Source: Lutjanus erythropterus
Taxonomy: Eukaryota > Chordata > Actinopteri > Lutjaniformes > Lutjanidae
Assembly: GCA_020091685.1 (NCBI GenBank)
Contig: CM034607.1
Span: 20,699,221 to 20,763,220 of the forward strand
Length of the DNA stretch: 64,000 nucleotides
Reading direction: 5' to 3'
A program made the position numbers and the translations under genes. Under the pieces are notes generated by a model. That model had not been told where the DNA came from and ran no database searches. It saw nothing but the letters and a program-made list of their open reading frames with translations. Positions 1-11,900 of the stretch are shown one piece after another. Position 1 is the first letter of the stretch, and each line of letters starts with the position of its first letter.

Positions 1-99
1 AGACGTCACATCTGGACAACAGAGATGAAGGAAACATTTGTGGGTTTTTGGAGCCGTGTTCCCCAGAAGCTAATCATGAGTGAACTAAATATGTGTGAA

Positions 100-1625
100 T
101 CAGAAGAGTGCTGGAGGGATGCCGCTGCCGAACAGAAGACTCCAGGAGGTTGGGATCTTCCACTGGTTGGGCTTTTGGCTCTGAAATGTGAATCAGACAA
201 AGCAATGCTTAAGAAATGTGCAGTTTGTGGAAAATATATCCTGTTTCTGTTGTTTTTTACGTTTGTGGAAATTATGTACTATCACGCAAGGAAGGGTGGG
301 ATGGGGAGGTGGGACATGAGTGAATGTATTGCCCTCTCTTTGGGGGGAATAATGTCACTGTGTTACTGTTTTATCATCAAGAAATAATAAAGAGATTACT
401 TAAAAAAGAAATGTGCAATTTGAAGTCACACGTTGTAATTACATTTATAGTGAATCAAACTTAGCATGTTGTTCATTATTACAGATTTTTTTTCAATCAA
501 GTTTCAAGTCTCTGCAAGTTAATTTTATTTCCAAACTGAAGTATTAAAGAGTCTATGTCTGACATTCTGTTTAGTCGTGTCTTTAGGATGATAACTAGGA
601 TTTTATGTATTATAGGTGCATGTTATCTAACTGCATTTAGTAAAAAATCCTGTTGCATCTTAGCATAGAAATTCAGCTCTTACAGAACTGCCCTAACTTA
701 AGAATTTCATAATTTTAGTCAGAACGGCATAGACCCGAAATGTCTTAAATTAAAAATAACTGACAGCACCACTGATGTTAGGTCTGTATGGCAGTTAATG
801 ATAATGATGCTTTACATTTCCCGGACCATGTATTAATGGCTAAGTTATATACTGACTGCCAAGACATTTAACTTTAAATTTGATGAATCATAGATTTAAG
901 TGGTGGGGTTTCCTCTCCTTCACAAAAAAAAAACTTTGAAAGGGAAGGTTTCCTCTTGTCCACTGAAACAATTAAGCTAAAATCTAAGCTGAAATTCAAT
1001 GCTTTTCCTTGTTCATTTCAGCAAGCTACTGAGCCAGTGACAAGTTAAGTGAGACAGCCGTCGTCAAGGATACAGACAGTGAAGTGTACACAGTAAACAG
1101 ACTCAGGCATGACAGGACAAGTGTCAAAGAGAAGAGTTTACAGTTCTAGTTAGGGTGTCTTAAGATCAGATATGAGGTCTGAGACAGGACAGGGTACAGC
1201 CACGAATTTAGGAATCGTGTCTGTGACAGGAGGAGAGAACGTTTCCTATCTTTGGAACTTAAGTTAATGAAGCGCTGCTTCATTTTCTTCTGTAATGAGG
1301 CCCCCAGTGCAGCAAGGCTGTCTGCTCAAGTTCGTCACTTACAGGATTGTCCAGGAGGTGGAGCCAGTCGTTGAGGTGGTTGACAAGTGTGAAGGCGTCT
1401 GGGATGTTGTCACCCTCTGAACAGAAGAGCAGCAGCACCGCCAGCGGGAGATCCTCTGCACAACTGAACACAACATCCAGACACACAAAAAACACCTATT
1501 ATTAGTTTATTATTCTTGAAAAAAACCACAGCAAGAAAAGTGTTTTTTTAAACTATCATGCTAAAGATAGCAGGTAATTCTGTAGGTTTTTAGTACACCT
1601 CTGCAAATACACATGTATTAGGGCC

Positions 1626-1687
<62 letters not shown>

Positions 1688-4600
1688 GACCACTTTTCTT
1701 TTTTTTCCTCTTTTCACAAGGGCAGCAAAATCAAAGAGAAAGTTGAAAAATCACAAGGTTGTAAAAGAAAACATATCAGGGAGTAAATCAATTCTGATGG
1801 ATATATTGGCCAATATTCTTTATTTATTTATATAAACTTTTATAAACTTTCACTGATATTATTAAATGACTATGAATCTACAAAAATAGAAGCACAAATA
1901 GAACAACTTAAATTAAGAAGAATTATTAAATATATACATAAAATAATGTGTATAATAAAACTAAAAAAATTCCAGATTTTTGATAGCAACATAGAACAAT
2001 ATAGCTGTTCTAGGCCAATATCGGGTATGCAGAATGTGTATTATTGAAGTGACAAACTTGATTCTAGTGATATCTGCAGACCATTAATCATCTTAATTGG
2101 CATGTTTTATTATGTACCTGTCTGTGTAGAGTCCTTTGGAGATGCCTCCTCCGGGGATGCAGAGGCGCGGCTCTGCGTTGGCGTCTGTCAGTCCCGGGAA
2201 GGCCGCGACTCTCTCCATCTCCCTCCAGCCGAGCTCCTTCAATGCGTCCGTGTTCGTCTTCAGCAGGGACGGAGTGACCAGGTACCTTAAAGGAGTGCTG
2301 ACATGGACACGTGTTTGTCAGCATAGATGATTCTAAACAGCGAAGGCTGGAGAAAAGCAGCGATGGTGCGAGGTACGTGGTTACATACCCTTGCAGCTGT
2401 TGGTCGTCCCTCTGGTAGGCGTGGCTGCTGGAGAGAACAACAGTCCTGGAGAAACCGCTGGACTTGATCCAAGACACGAGCAGCTGACGGAACTTTTTGG
2501 ATTTATTCTGCAATTAAAACACAAGTTAAAGCTACACATATAATTAATTCTAGGTCAGACACAAACTGGTCATTTTTTCTCCTTATTCTTCTAAAGATTT
2601 AACGAATGAGTTAGATATTAATTAGTGAGCTGCAGAGGCAGGCAGATAGAGCCAAGCTAGGTGTTAAACATTCCTCAGCTAAAAAACTAGATTACATAAT
2701 TAAAGAAGGAGGACTTCAAAGTAATAAAAAAAATCTCAGAGATGGTTCTTGATTATTAAAACAAGCCATATTCTTCATGTCAAAACACTTTGGACAAAAA
2801 CAAACAAACAAAAAAATTCTAAAAGGTGTCAACAGACTGCGGTTTTACCTGAATAATTGGTGCCCTGATTTGAAGAACTGCCAGCTTCAGTTCTGCTGCT
2901 GTGTAAACTGTTGATGAGAAAGGGGTGACAGATCGAATGAGTATTAGATTTTTTAGACACACATTTGTGTCACAGTTTATTCACAGACTTTTAACTCCCG
3001 CTGAGACTCTGTTTTGGTTCAAATTAGAGCTGCAAAAATTAATCAATTGTAACAATATTATTCAACAACTATTCTGATATTTGACTAATCATTTCACTAA
3101 TTTTTAAAGCAAACATTTGCTGCTTCCAGCTTCTTAAATGTGAGGATCTGCTGCTTTTCTTTGTCATTTATGACAATAAATGAAGAGTTTTTGGGTTTGG
3201 GACTTTTGGTTGAACAAAAGAAGCGACTAGAAGACATCACTTTGGGCTTTGGGTGATATTTATGAGCATTTACACATCTTTTTGGAATTGAACAGATTAA
3301 AGCAGTGTTCCCCAACCCCGGTCCTCAAGGCCCACTGTCCTGCATGTTTTAGATGTTTCCCTGCTCCAACACACCTGATTCAAATGATCAGCTCATCATC
3401 AAGCCTCTGCAGAAGCCTGACAACAACCTGATCATGCAGGACAGTGGGCCTTGAGGACCAGGGTTGGGGAACACTGGTAAAGGATAATTGATTAATCATG
3501 AAAATAATCTACAGATTATTTGATAATGAAAATAATCATTAGTTGCAGCCCTAGTCTAGCTTCATTTTAGTCCTTAACAATGGATGACTTGGAGAAAATG
3601 TAGAGCCCAGATGGACAACGCAAGACAGGAGACAAATCTAACCCTTATAACTTTTTGTACAAAATAGACATCAGTGTCTTTCACTTCAGTCAGGTTAGCA
3701 AACCACTTTTCACAGAAAAATAGAGGTAGTCTTTGTCAAGTTAGCAGTTAGAACGTAACAGTATGCAAAGTACCTCAAACAGGCTTCACAGGTGAAATCT
3801 ACACATTTACTCCTCTACAGCAGCCAAATAATCCAGACCCACATCATGATCAGGTGGTACCTTCTGCAGGTGTGTGCAGCTCCTCAGCGTCTTCTTTGCT
3901 GGAGGTGTACGGGTTGTTTCCAGCCATGGGGATGAGACAGTCTGTGTGCATGTAGCCCACTCTGCTCATGTTGAGAGTGGACACAATGAGGTCCACAGCC
4001 AGCTGACCCACATTACCAACAGCCACTGCTGGCTGAGGGAGAGAAAATACAACAATAAAGACAAAGTGAAACGGTTGGTAAGTCATCAAATACTTACCAT
4101 TCTTTTTAAACAGTAAACTGAATTATTTTAATGCCTGAACAATTTGTTGGACAGCTGGCAGCAATTTAAAGACATCACACTGGGCTCTGGGTGATGGGCA
4201 TGTGTTTCGTGGCTATTTAATGATGTTACACGAACCAAAAAACTAATTGATAAACAAAGAAAATGATCACCTGATTAATCTATAATGAAAATAATCATTA
4301 TTTGGAGCTGTATATTGACAAGTTAAATATTAGCTCCACCTGCAGCAACTTTAACAGTAAGGTTTTGTTTACAAATTATGGTTGGAAAAAAAAAATTCTT
4401 ATGATAGAATATTTAATAATAAAACATTATCAGCCAGGCCAATTATCAGCTCCAGCATTCAGCATTTTCATAATTATCAGCAGCGCTATCTGATATCTGT
4501 TAATTAGGGTACTTTGTATACTGCTAGGTAGCTTAATCTATAATAACACATTATTACTGTCGATTTATATTTATCCCCGTGTCTGCGTTGGTTCTCTCCA

Positions 4601-6832
4601 GGTTCTGCATGCTAGGTTAATTGGTGACTCTAAATTGCCCGTAGGTTTGAATGTGGGTGTGAGTGGTTGTCTGTCTCTACGTGTCAGCCCTGTGATGAAC
4701 TGGCGACTTGTCCAGGGTGAACCCCGCCTCTCGCCCAGTGTCAGCTGGGATAGGCTCCAGCCCCCAGCGACCCTTCGGGAATAAGCGGTTACAGAAAATG
4801 GATGGATGGATGGATTTGAATCTGCACAGTAACTAAGTCAGGTTATCAAATAAATGTAGCCTACTGGAGTAGGCCTCCAAAACATAGTGGAGTGCAAGTA
4901 TAAAGCAGCAGAAAATGTTTATTCTAAATTCTCACACTAAGATTTTCATCAGATTACTAATAATCTGTATCCACCCTTTACAAAACAGTCTGTCAGGCTA
5001 TTTCTTGTAACAGGTGCCGTTTTCTGCACTGAGTACTTTTACTTTTGATACACTTGTACTTTTGCTTTCATTTGGTTCATTTTCACTTTTATTAATCATT
5101 CAGTGTGGTATTGGTACTTTTGTACTTCCTTCAACACTGCAAATCTGTGATTGAGGGTTAACTGACATGACTTGACTGTGTTCCCATTAAATTAACTGTA
5201 CACTCTGTACAACAATGATGTGGGGATTTCCATTCTTTCAAGTTCCCCTCCACTCAAAAATATGACTTTGTTCCTACAGTTAAATGTTTGATCTTCACTG
5301 TACAGAATGATGAGTTTGACACTAGAAAAATGTTTTCACATTCTTCTGCTGAAAGTGGAAAGTTTCTATGTGCTCTTTGAAAATCTTATTTTCAAGGCCA
5401 GTATTCAACTTGAAAGAGTGTGATGTGGAAACTTGAACTCTCCAGCACATGCTGAGAATGAAGTTGAAAACAGCTGCTGCCCAGCAGTTCAACTTATATT
5501 ATAGATTCTGTATTTTTTAACAAATTGAACTATTTTGTGAAATGAACATGTCAGATACAAATTTTTATTCTAAGAAGAGCAATTTATATGTATGTTAAAG
5601 GGACAGTTCACCCCACAATTAAAGCTACATATTTTCCTCTTACCTATGGTGATATTTATCCATCTAGATAGTGTTGGTGTGAGTTGCAGAATTTTGGAGA
5701 TATCAGACATAGAGATGTCTGCCTTCTCTCCAATATAACGGAACCAAATGGAACACAGCTTGTGGTGCCAAAAAAGTTCATTTTAAATTTTAAATTCAAC
5801 AGCAATGTCTCTTTTCGAAAATCATGACCCGGTTACTCGGGATAAACCACACACCTTACTGTGAGCGGTTTCATATAGGAACTATTTTCTATTTTTCATC
5901 TATCTGTCTGTGTCCGCACCAGAGATGGTGCAAGACAATCAGCGTGTGCATAGGGACAACTGGCAGCCACAGGCGTGGTTTTAGATGTGCCAACAGTAAG
6001 AAGCGCCCATGGAAACAATCTGATTTGATCTGATTGGCTTGAAGTTAGCCCATGATAGACGGGACAGATGCTGACCTGCCAAATGTTTTTTGTTTGTTTT
6101 TTGCCTGCCCTTTTCCAAATGGTTTCTATGGATGGCTTCCCAGATGGTTCCGTGTAACAAACCATCTGGCATGCCAGGTTAGGCTGTTGGTGCTTTCACA
6201 AAATATTAATACCATGAATTTTTTTTGGTAAATAATAAACAGTAATGTGAATGACTAAGCTGGTAAGTACACATAATAGAACAACCACATAAGCCTGACA
6301 AGTTATTATTCACACTTCAATGCAGCCTTTAAAACCAGAAAAAAGTCCCAGTCCCATTATAACTGAGAGAAAACAGACTCCATGGCCAATATATTATCTA
6401 TATACAAAACTATCAGCTAGTAGGACAACAAGTAAGAGGAAAAACATGTACTTTTGATATTGGGGTGAACTGTACCTTTAATGAATGAAACTTTTTTTTT
6501 TTAACATAACAGATACAAATTATTATTAAAAGTAGAGCTATTTACATACAACATGTCTGGAGGGGATCTTAAACTCAAATGTCAAAACATGTCCCACCAC
6601 CTCTATCTATTGAACTACTGTCTGCAACAAACGTAGATGTGCAACACTTTACAGGACATTTGTACCGTAAAGATGAAAATGAAGCGCTGATTAACTGCTG
6701 ATAACACACATTGTACAGCCATGACATTAACTCTGACAGTTGAAGTAAAACCACAAGCTGAGATGTGTCACTCACCATGACGAGGGTGAAATCTTTGAAG
6801 CAGGGCGGTGAGTTTTGCGAAGAGATAAACAT
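100..6832 (-). CDS. psmg2: Proteasome assembly chaperone 2 (complete, seven exons)
   Basis: Psmg2 (PAC2) pairs with Psmg1 and scaffolds assembly of the 20S proteasome alpha ring in the cytosol and nucleus. I built the gene from seven exons on the minus strand with GT-AG junctions in phase: 6832-6776, 4032-3861, 2907-2849, 2507-2389, 2297-2118, 1463-1343 and 180-100. They join to 789 nt, or 262 residues, against about 264 in human. Recognisable family blocks are VGNVGQLAVDLIVSTLNMS in exon 2, VVLSSSHAYQRDDQQL in exon 4, PGGGISKGLY in exon 5, SEGDNIPDA in exon 6 and the terminal LLFGSGIPPALF. The start MFISSQNSPPCFKDFTLVM resembles the mammalian N-terminus. The last exon lies 1.16 kb from exon 6. 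The 3' UTR probably runs off the left edge. All blocks are intact, so this looks functional. Confidence 0.93.
181..1342 (-). other. psmg2 intron 6, no gene seen
   Basis: This is the intron between exons 6 and 7 of psmg2. It starts with a strong GTAAGT donor and ends in a pyrimidine-rich TTTCAG acceptor. I see no coding segment or structured element in it. Confidence 0.7.
1626..1686. repeat. (AAT)n trinucleotide microsatellite
   Basis: About 20 uninterrupted copies of an ATA/AAT unit lie in psmg2 intron 5. A perfect array of this length is likely polymorphic. Confidence 0.95.
3025..3552. mobile_element. Dispersed GCTGCAAC-ended repeat with a nested insertion
   Basis: The element begins TAGAGCTGCAA and ends TTGCAGCCCTA. 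Its interior has the ATTAATCA/TGATTAATC motifs and a segment resembling copies at about 32.3, 36.5, 40.5, 45.0 and 46.1 kb in this window. The short inverted ends suggest a non-autonomous DNA transposon family. I recognise it as common in percomorph genomes but cannot give a database name. A separate fold-back element (3303-3476) has landed inside it. Confidence 0.65.
3303..3476. mobile_element. Fold-back MITE with 44-bp terminal inverted repeats
   Basis: The left arm (3303-3346) starts CAGTGTTCCCCAACCCCGG. The right arm (3433-3476) is almost its exact reverse complement, with few mismatches. About 86 bp of unique sequence separates the arms. The structure is that of a miniature inverted-repeat element. 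The flanks share TAAAG but a clean target duplication is not obvious. Confidence 0.85.
4575..4816 (+). mobile_element. Non-LTR retroelement 3' tail with (ATGG)n end
   Basis: The stretch contains segments such as GGTGACTCTAAATTGCCCGT and GGGATAGGCTCCAGC, followed by GGATAAGCGG-like sequence and ending in ATGGATGGATGGATGG. I know this as a very frequent fish retroposon tail, LINE L2-like or a SINE sharing the tail. The 5' end is not clear, so this is probably a truncated copy inside psmg2 intron 1. Confidence 0.65.
5595..6481. mobile_element. 887-bp TTAA-flanked non-autonomous DNA transposon
   Basis: The element is bounded by TTAA on both sides. The left end reads TTAAAGGGACAGTTCACCCC and the right end, read on the other strand, TTAAAGGTACAGTTCACCCC, so the terminal repeats match over about 19 of 20 bases. 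TTAA duplication is typical of the piggyBac and Kolobok superfamilies. The short ORFs inside show no transposase motifs, so the copy is non-autonomous. It sits in psmg2 intron 1. Confidence 0.85.
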
Positions 6833-8172
6833 GATGCTGTTGGGCTAACAAACGCACAGAGCTAAACAAGGACGGTGTGACTAATTCAAATGTTAATAAT
6901 GTAATTGATGTTATATCTAAAACTATATTCTCCAGGCAGTTTTCACTTGTATTTTCATGCCTGGTGTTGTGGACCTTCCGGGCTTTCAGTCGGCGTCGAC
7001 TGTTGATGATTGAACGGTTTTAGTAGCTACTGAAAACGCCTGAATTAAAACTGTCAGGGACGCTCTGTTTTGGAAAAAAATATTTAGTTGTAGCGACCGT
7101 CATTATCTGTGTTTATTTATATGTCTGCATATGGGCTTTATACCAGCACTTTTCTTATAGAGAGTTTCTTTTATAATCAGGCATATTAACGGTCAAACGG
7201 TAGCTCCGCAAAGATTTCGTGGCTATTAGAGATCTGCAACAAGCAAGTCATCACAACTTCGCATATTTTGTGTGTTCTTATAATTATTCAAATGATTTTT
7301 CCTTCTTTTTATTTGTGCTTTACTTTGCATGTTGTATGTTTCTATATTATCTATATTATCTATATTAAAATAAAATGAAGATATATGTATGAAGATATAT
7401 ATTTTTAAAAAAAAACAATAAAGGAGAGGAAAAATCATCTGCAACTACCTTTTTGCAATTTTAAACACTTATATTACTGTAACAAATACTCTAGCAATCT
7501 GTGGGAAGAGAAATTCCTGAGATAAAAAAAAATAGAAAAAAAACAATATATCTGTTAAATTTAAAGATATATATAAGATACAGATACAGATAAATATAGG
7601 TAACATATACAGTTTTAGATTAAAGTCTAAGGACATATTTATAATAATAACACAACATCCATTGCCTTTCCAAATGTTCAATATTCGTGCAACTTTCGGT
7701 GTGATTTAAATTAAACAAATCACTGTGCAGTGGAAATACGCAAATCTTGTGTCAATATGTATTGTAATATGGCTAAATTTTTAACATATTTCTGTTAAAA
7801 GATGTGCATTCAAATGTTTCAATGCATGTGACACTAAAATACTCTTAATGACAGCAACATTTCTTTTCATTTTGCATTATGTACAAAGAAAACAAAGTTT
7901 CAGCCCTGCTGTTTTGTCAGACTCACTGGAGGAGGGCTTGTTTAATCCTCCACTTATTTAATGGTCTTTGACATCTGTTACATCGTCACTTTCTTGGGTA
8001 AACTTGGAGGTTGAACAGAATTATTCACAAAGACTAAATAATTTATAAGAGGAATTTAAACTCTGCAGTCTGGATTCTCTTACTTCCCTCAAATCAGTTG
8101 TTAATGATAGTTATGACTGGACAAGATAGTGACATTGTTGGACAGAACATCCAATCAGAGATTTTGATGTAA
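6833..8172. other. psmg2 upstream region, no gene seen
   Basis: This is AT-rich sequence between the psmg2 start codon and the next repeat. The psmg2 promoter should lie in the first few hundred bases. I see no TATA box, and only a modest CG-containing patch near 6985-7000. No coding segment is recognisable. Confidence 0.5.
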
Positions 8173-8485
8173 AACCCCAATCTCAAAAAAGTTGGTTTAA
8201 CCTTAATAAAAACAGAATGCAATGATTTGCAAAAACCTATATTAAATTGAATACAGAACAAAGACAAGATATTTAATGTTCTAACTGATATATTTCACTG
8301 TTTTTTGTAAGTATTTGAAGACATCAAATTTAGAATGAGTTTGTATTTACAAAAAACAATAAAGGTTATCAGATTGAAGATTAAATATCTTGTCTTTGTA
8401 CTGTATTCAACTGAATACAGGTCAAAAATTATTTGTAAATCATTGCATTCTGGTTTTCTTTACATTTTACCCAACATCCCAGCTT
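8173..8485. mobile_element. Fold-back element with long imperfect inverted arms
   Basis: The left arm contains AACAGAATGCAATGATTTGC and, further in, GACAAGATATTTAAT. The right arm carries their reverse complements (ATCATTGCATTCTGG and ATTAAATATCTTGTC) in mirrored order. The arms are each over 100 bp and imperfect. A partial second copy occurs at 14190-14330. The opening AACCCCAATCTCAAAAAAGT is a repeat start I know from many fish genomes. Confidence 0.75.
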
Positions 8486-8814
8486 CCTCTGAATCGAGGT
8501 TGAACTCTTGCATTGTCAAGTCAAACATTCATGGAAAGAGTGAAGGTCAAGTGCGCAAGGTGCAAAACTGGAGATAGTGTTTATTTTAAAAATATGTTCT
8601 TAAACTTTGCATTTGAATGTAACAGTCGTTCAATCAAAACAAATTTAAAAAACTATCATGTAATTTCATACCAACATTTGTTTACAGACAAGTGATATTA
8701 AACATTGTTAATCAATACACCAGTCACCTTAATGCCTTTCAGATGCACAAAAAAGAAAAGAGAATTCAAGTTTAGTGAAATGAAGAATTTTAGTGAAATA
8801 AAGGTCAGAATTTG

Positions 8815-8820
8815 TTTATT
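8815..8820 (-). promoter_or_regulatory. Likely polyadenylation signal of the hydroxyacid dehydrogenase gene
   Basis: On the minus strand this reads AATAAA and lies about 170 bp beyond the stop codon at 8988. It is a plausible 3' end for the gene, but other A-rich hexamers are nearby. Confidence 0.45.
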
Positions 8821-8987
8821 TTTCCCTACATAAATCATAGTCCCTACAGTTACTGTCTTAGTGTAACATGTATAAATCACAGTTGTAACAACAAAGCATG
8901 AGAGCAACATACAACCAAAACTAATTCATGAAAAGATAAATGTTCTTTATCCTCTCATTGCAGACAGATGAGGTACCGTCAGTGAAA

Positions 8988-11900
8988 TCATTTAGGTTTG
9001 ACTTCATTGGGAACAGCTTGGCCTTTCATGGCAGCCACAGCACTGTCTACCATCATCTGGAACATCAGTGCTGTTGTTCTGGAAGTGTTGGTGCCAACGT
9101 GGGGGGTGATCACCACGTTAGGAAGGTGAAGGAGAGGATGATCCCTGCACATGAACAAGAAGAGGAGTGTTGGTAAATGCTATCATCTTCCTTTCACCAG
9201 TTTTTCATAAGTCTATGTTAAAATCAGAGAGTTCAAATTAAGTTTTTTGATTATGTCAAGTTGACTTTAAAGTCAGAAAAAAAATGTGACTCATGTCCAA
9301 GTCATGTGACTTGAGTCCACACCTCTGATACCTTGTGTACCCGTGCAAAATGTGCTGGGTCTGTGATCTATTGATGTGAAAAGGTTAATGTTCAATGAAA
9401 GTATAACCCTTTTCACATAGGCACTGCTACTCTACAATTATTTTAACACTGCCAGCTCCCTAGTACTAAGTCCAGGTGAGCTGCATGTGAGCTGCGACTG
9501 AGTCGTGTGGATGGTGCCATGTGGTGTCCAGCTGCTCGCCTGTGAAGACACTGAGTAACTACAGTTACTAATTACCTGTAAAAAAAATGTAGTCAGAAAC
9601 CTAATCCAAGTATCACAAAATTAACGTATCGTAGACTTGATTACTTTCTGTTATTTTTGGATTAGGCTACCTCAAGCTGTTGTTCAGTGTAGCTAATATT
9701 AGCAGTTGGTCTGTGTAACTAATGTGAGTGGTTGGTCTGTGTAGCTAATGTTAGCAGTTGGTCTGTGTAGCTAATGTTAATGGTTGGTCTATGTAGCTAA
9801 TGTTAGCTGTTGTTCTGTGTAGCTAATGTTAGCAGTTGTTCTGTGTAGCTAATGTTAATGGTTGGTCTGTGTAGCTAATGTTAGCAGTTGGTCTATGTAG
9901 CTAATGTTAATGGTTGGTCTGTGTAGCTAATGTGAGTGGTTGGTCTGTGTAGCTAATGTTAGCTGTTGTTCTGTGTAGCTAATGTTAGCGGTTGTTCTGT
10001 GTAGCTAATGTGAGTGGTTGGTCTGTGTAGCTAATGTTAGCTGTTGTTCTGTGTAGCTAATGTTAGCGGTTGGTCTGTGTAGCTAATGTTAGCAGTTGGT
10101 CTGTGTAGCAAATGTTAGCAGTTGTTCTGTGTAGCTAATGTGAATGGTTGGTCTGTGTAGCTAACATTAGCAGTTGGTTTTATTTGTAAATGTTTCTTTA
10201 AATTAAATGTTGAAACAAGATAATGGTGAAAATCCCATCAAGTGAAAGCCTTTTTTCAAGATAATGAATTGGCAGCTGTCAGATTACCTGGTTTCACTGA
10301 GACCAGAGTGATGAAGAGACTTGTGAAGGGTTGTAATGTGTGAACTCTCCACATGGTAGTATATCGTTCTTGATTTTAAAATGTATTTTGTAATTGTAAT
10401 GGTGCTAATAGTCCTAATTGTTGTGAAATGTAACGATGATCTGAGTACTTATTTTTTGTATCCTAATTATGTAATCCTGTTACATGTACTCTATTACTCC
10501 CCAAGCCTGCTGATAGTTTTGTTTCCTTATCTTATATCAGCCCAAAACCAGTCATCATTTCAGATAAGTCCTCATCTTGCTCCTGCATGTTCAGCATGCA
10601 CCACTCTCACCTAAACTATGCAGTATTTCTACCGCATGAACACGTCTGAAGTGGACAATCTACTAAGGATGCTGCATGTATGAAAGGGCATCTTCAGACA
10701 ATGTCTGGCCCTGATTCACAGGACATTACTTGGAGACCATATGTGGAAAAAGCTTATGTAACTTTTGCTGTGCACTGGCCATCAATGAAAACTAGTACAG
10801 CAGTAGAGGCAAATGTCCTGAGCAAGAATACAACTGTTCAATTAAAAGAAGAAGAATGTGGGTGTTATTGAGTCTCACATGAATGAAAAAATGGTTTTGA
10901 GTGTATTTGAAGAGTGTAGTGAGACCTTGGTAAAGGTTCAGGGTGAGTCACGTCTAATGCTGCCGCACGAATCGTTCCAGACTGCAGAGCTTTGACTAAA
11001 GCATCCTGGTCGACAACCAGACCTGAGACACGAAAACAAATTAAATTAAAAGTCAGTGTTTCAGAATAACTTGAAAGTAATTTTTGCATTTTTTTTACTA
11101 ACATCAGTCCATTCCTCACCTCTGCTGATGTTGACAAGTGTTGCTGTTGGTTTCATGAGGGACAGCTCTCTGTGGCTGATCAGGTGTGTGCTTTCAGGGG
11201 TGAGGTTAACCGCCAGCACCACAAAGTCTGACTCTTTCAGCAGGTCGTCCACATTCGCACAGTATCTCGCCCCAACCGCCTGCTCATCTTCAACACTCCT
11301 GAACAGCACGGAGGAAATATGAGGACGACCATTAACAAAGACTTGTTGATTCACTGCGTCATCTCTACACACATCACTTTCTTTGAGGGGCTGTAGTGGG
11401 CTCAGTTTCAAAGCTAGTACCAGGAAAATTGGTATCATATGAAACTAGAAGACCAGAAAAATCAATTGATACGAACCATGCCATGCTAGCTAGCTAACTA
11501 GACACCTGAGTCCTTCAGAGCATATATGGCTTTCCTATATTTCCCAGAAGAGAAGTACTCGCCATCCCATCACTATAAAATTAAATTCTCGCAGAAATGT
11601 CCAAAATCTTCGACACCACGTCACAGCATGAATTTTTCTATGGTGTTCTTTAAAGTCTTGTTGTCTTAATGTGGTATTTTTAGGGACTTTTGACCATTTT
11701 TAGCAACTCTCAAGAGGTAAAAATTGGTTAAATTCTGCATCAAATTTAATCTTTCAAAATGTGAATAAGTGCATAAAGAAAAGACCCTTGCTTCATCCAT
11801 TGTTGGATTTTGATGTGATAATAATCAGTCATTTTTTTGTACCTTTGTTCTTTGGCTTTACAAATTATCGTTTTTGTGCGGTTAATTGCAGTTTTTCTCT

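Noticed and set aside
25-387. 120-residue plus-strand ORF with a hydrophobic segment
   Set aside because: It overlaps the last psmg2 exon on the opposite strand (180-100), which explains the open frame, and it has no recognisable motif.
1280-1342. Read-through extension of psmg2 exon 6 (VSDELEQTALLHWG)
   Set aside because: A strong GTAAGT donor ends the exon at 1343, and the true C-terminus is found in the exon at 180-100.
5824-6172. Short ORFs on both strands inside the TTAA element
   Set aside because: They lack transposase motifs and start or stop without splice context; they are repeat sequence.
9691-10184. CRISPR-like array of regular repeats
   Set aside because: The 26-bp units are directly adjacent without spacers, and the context is a vertebrate intron, so it is a minisatellite.
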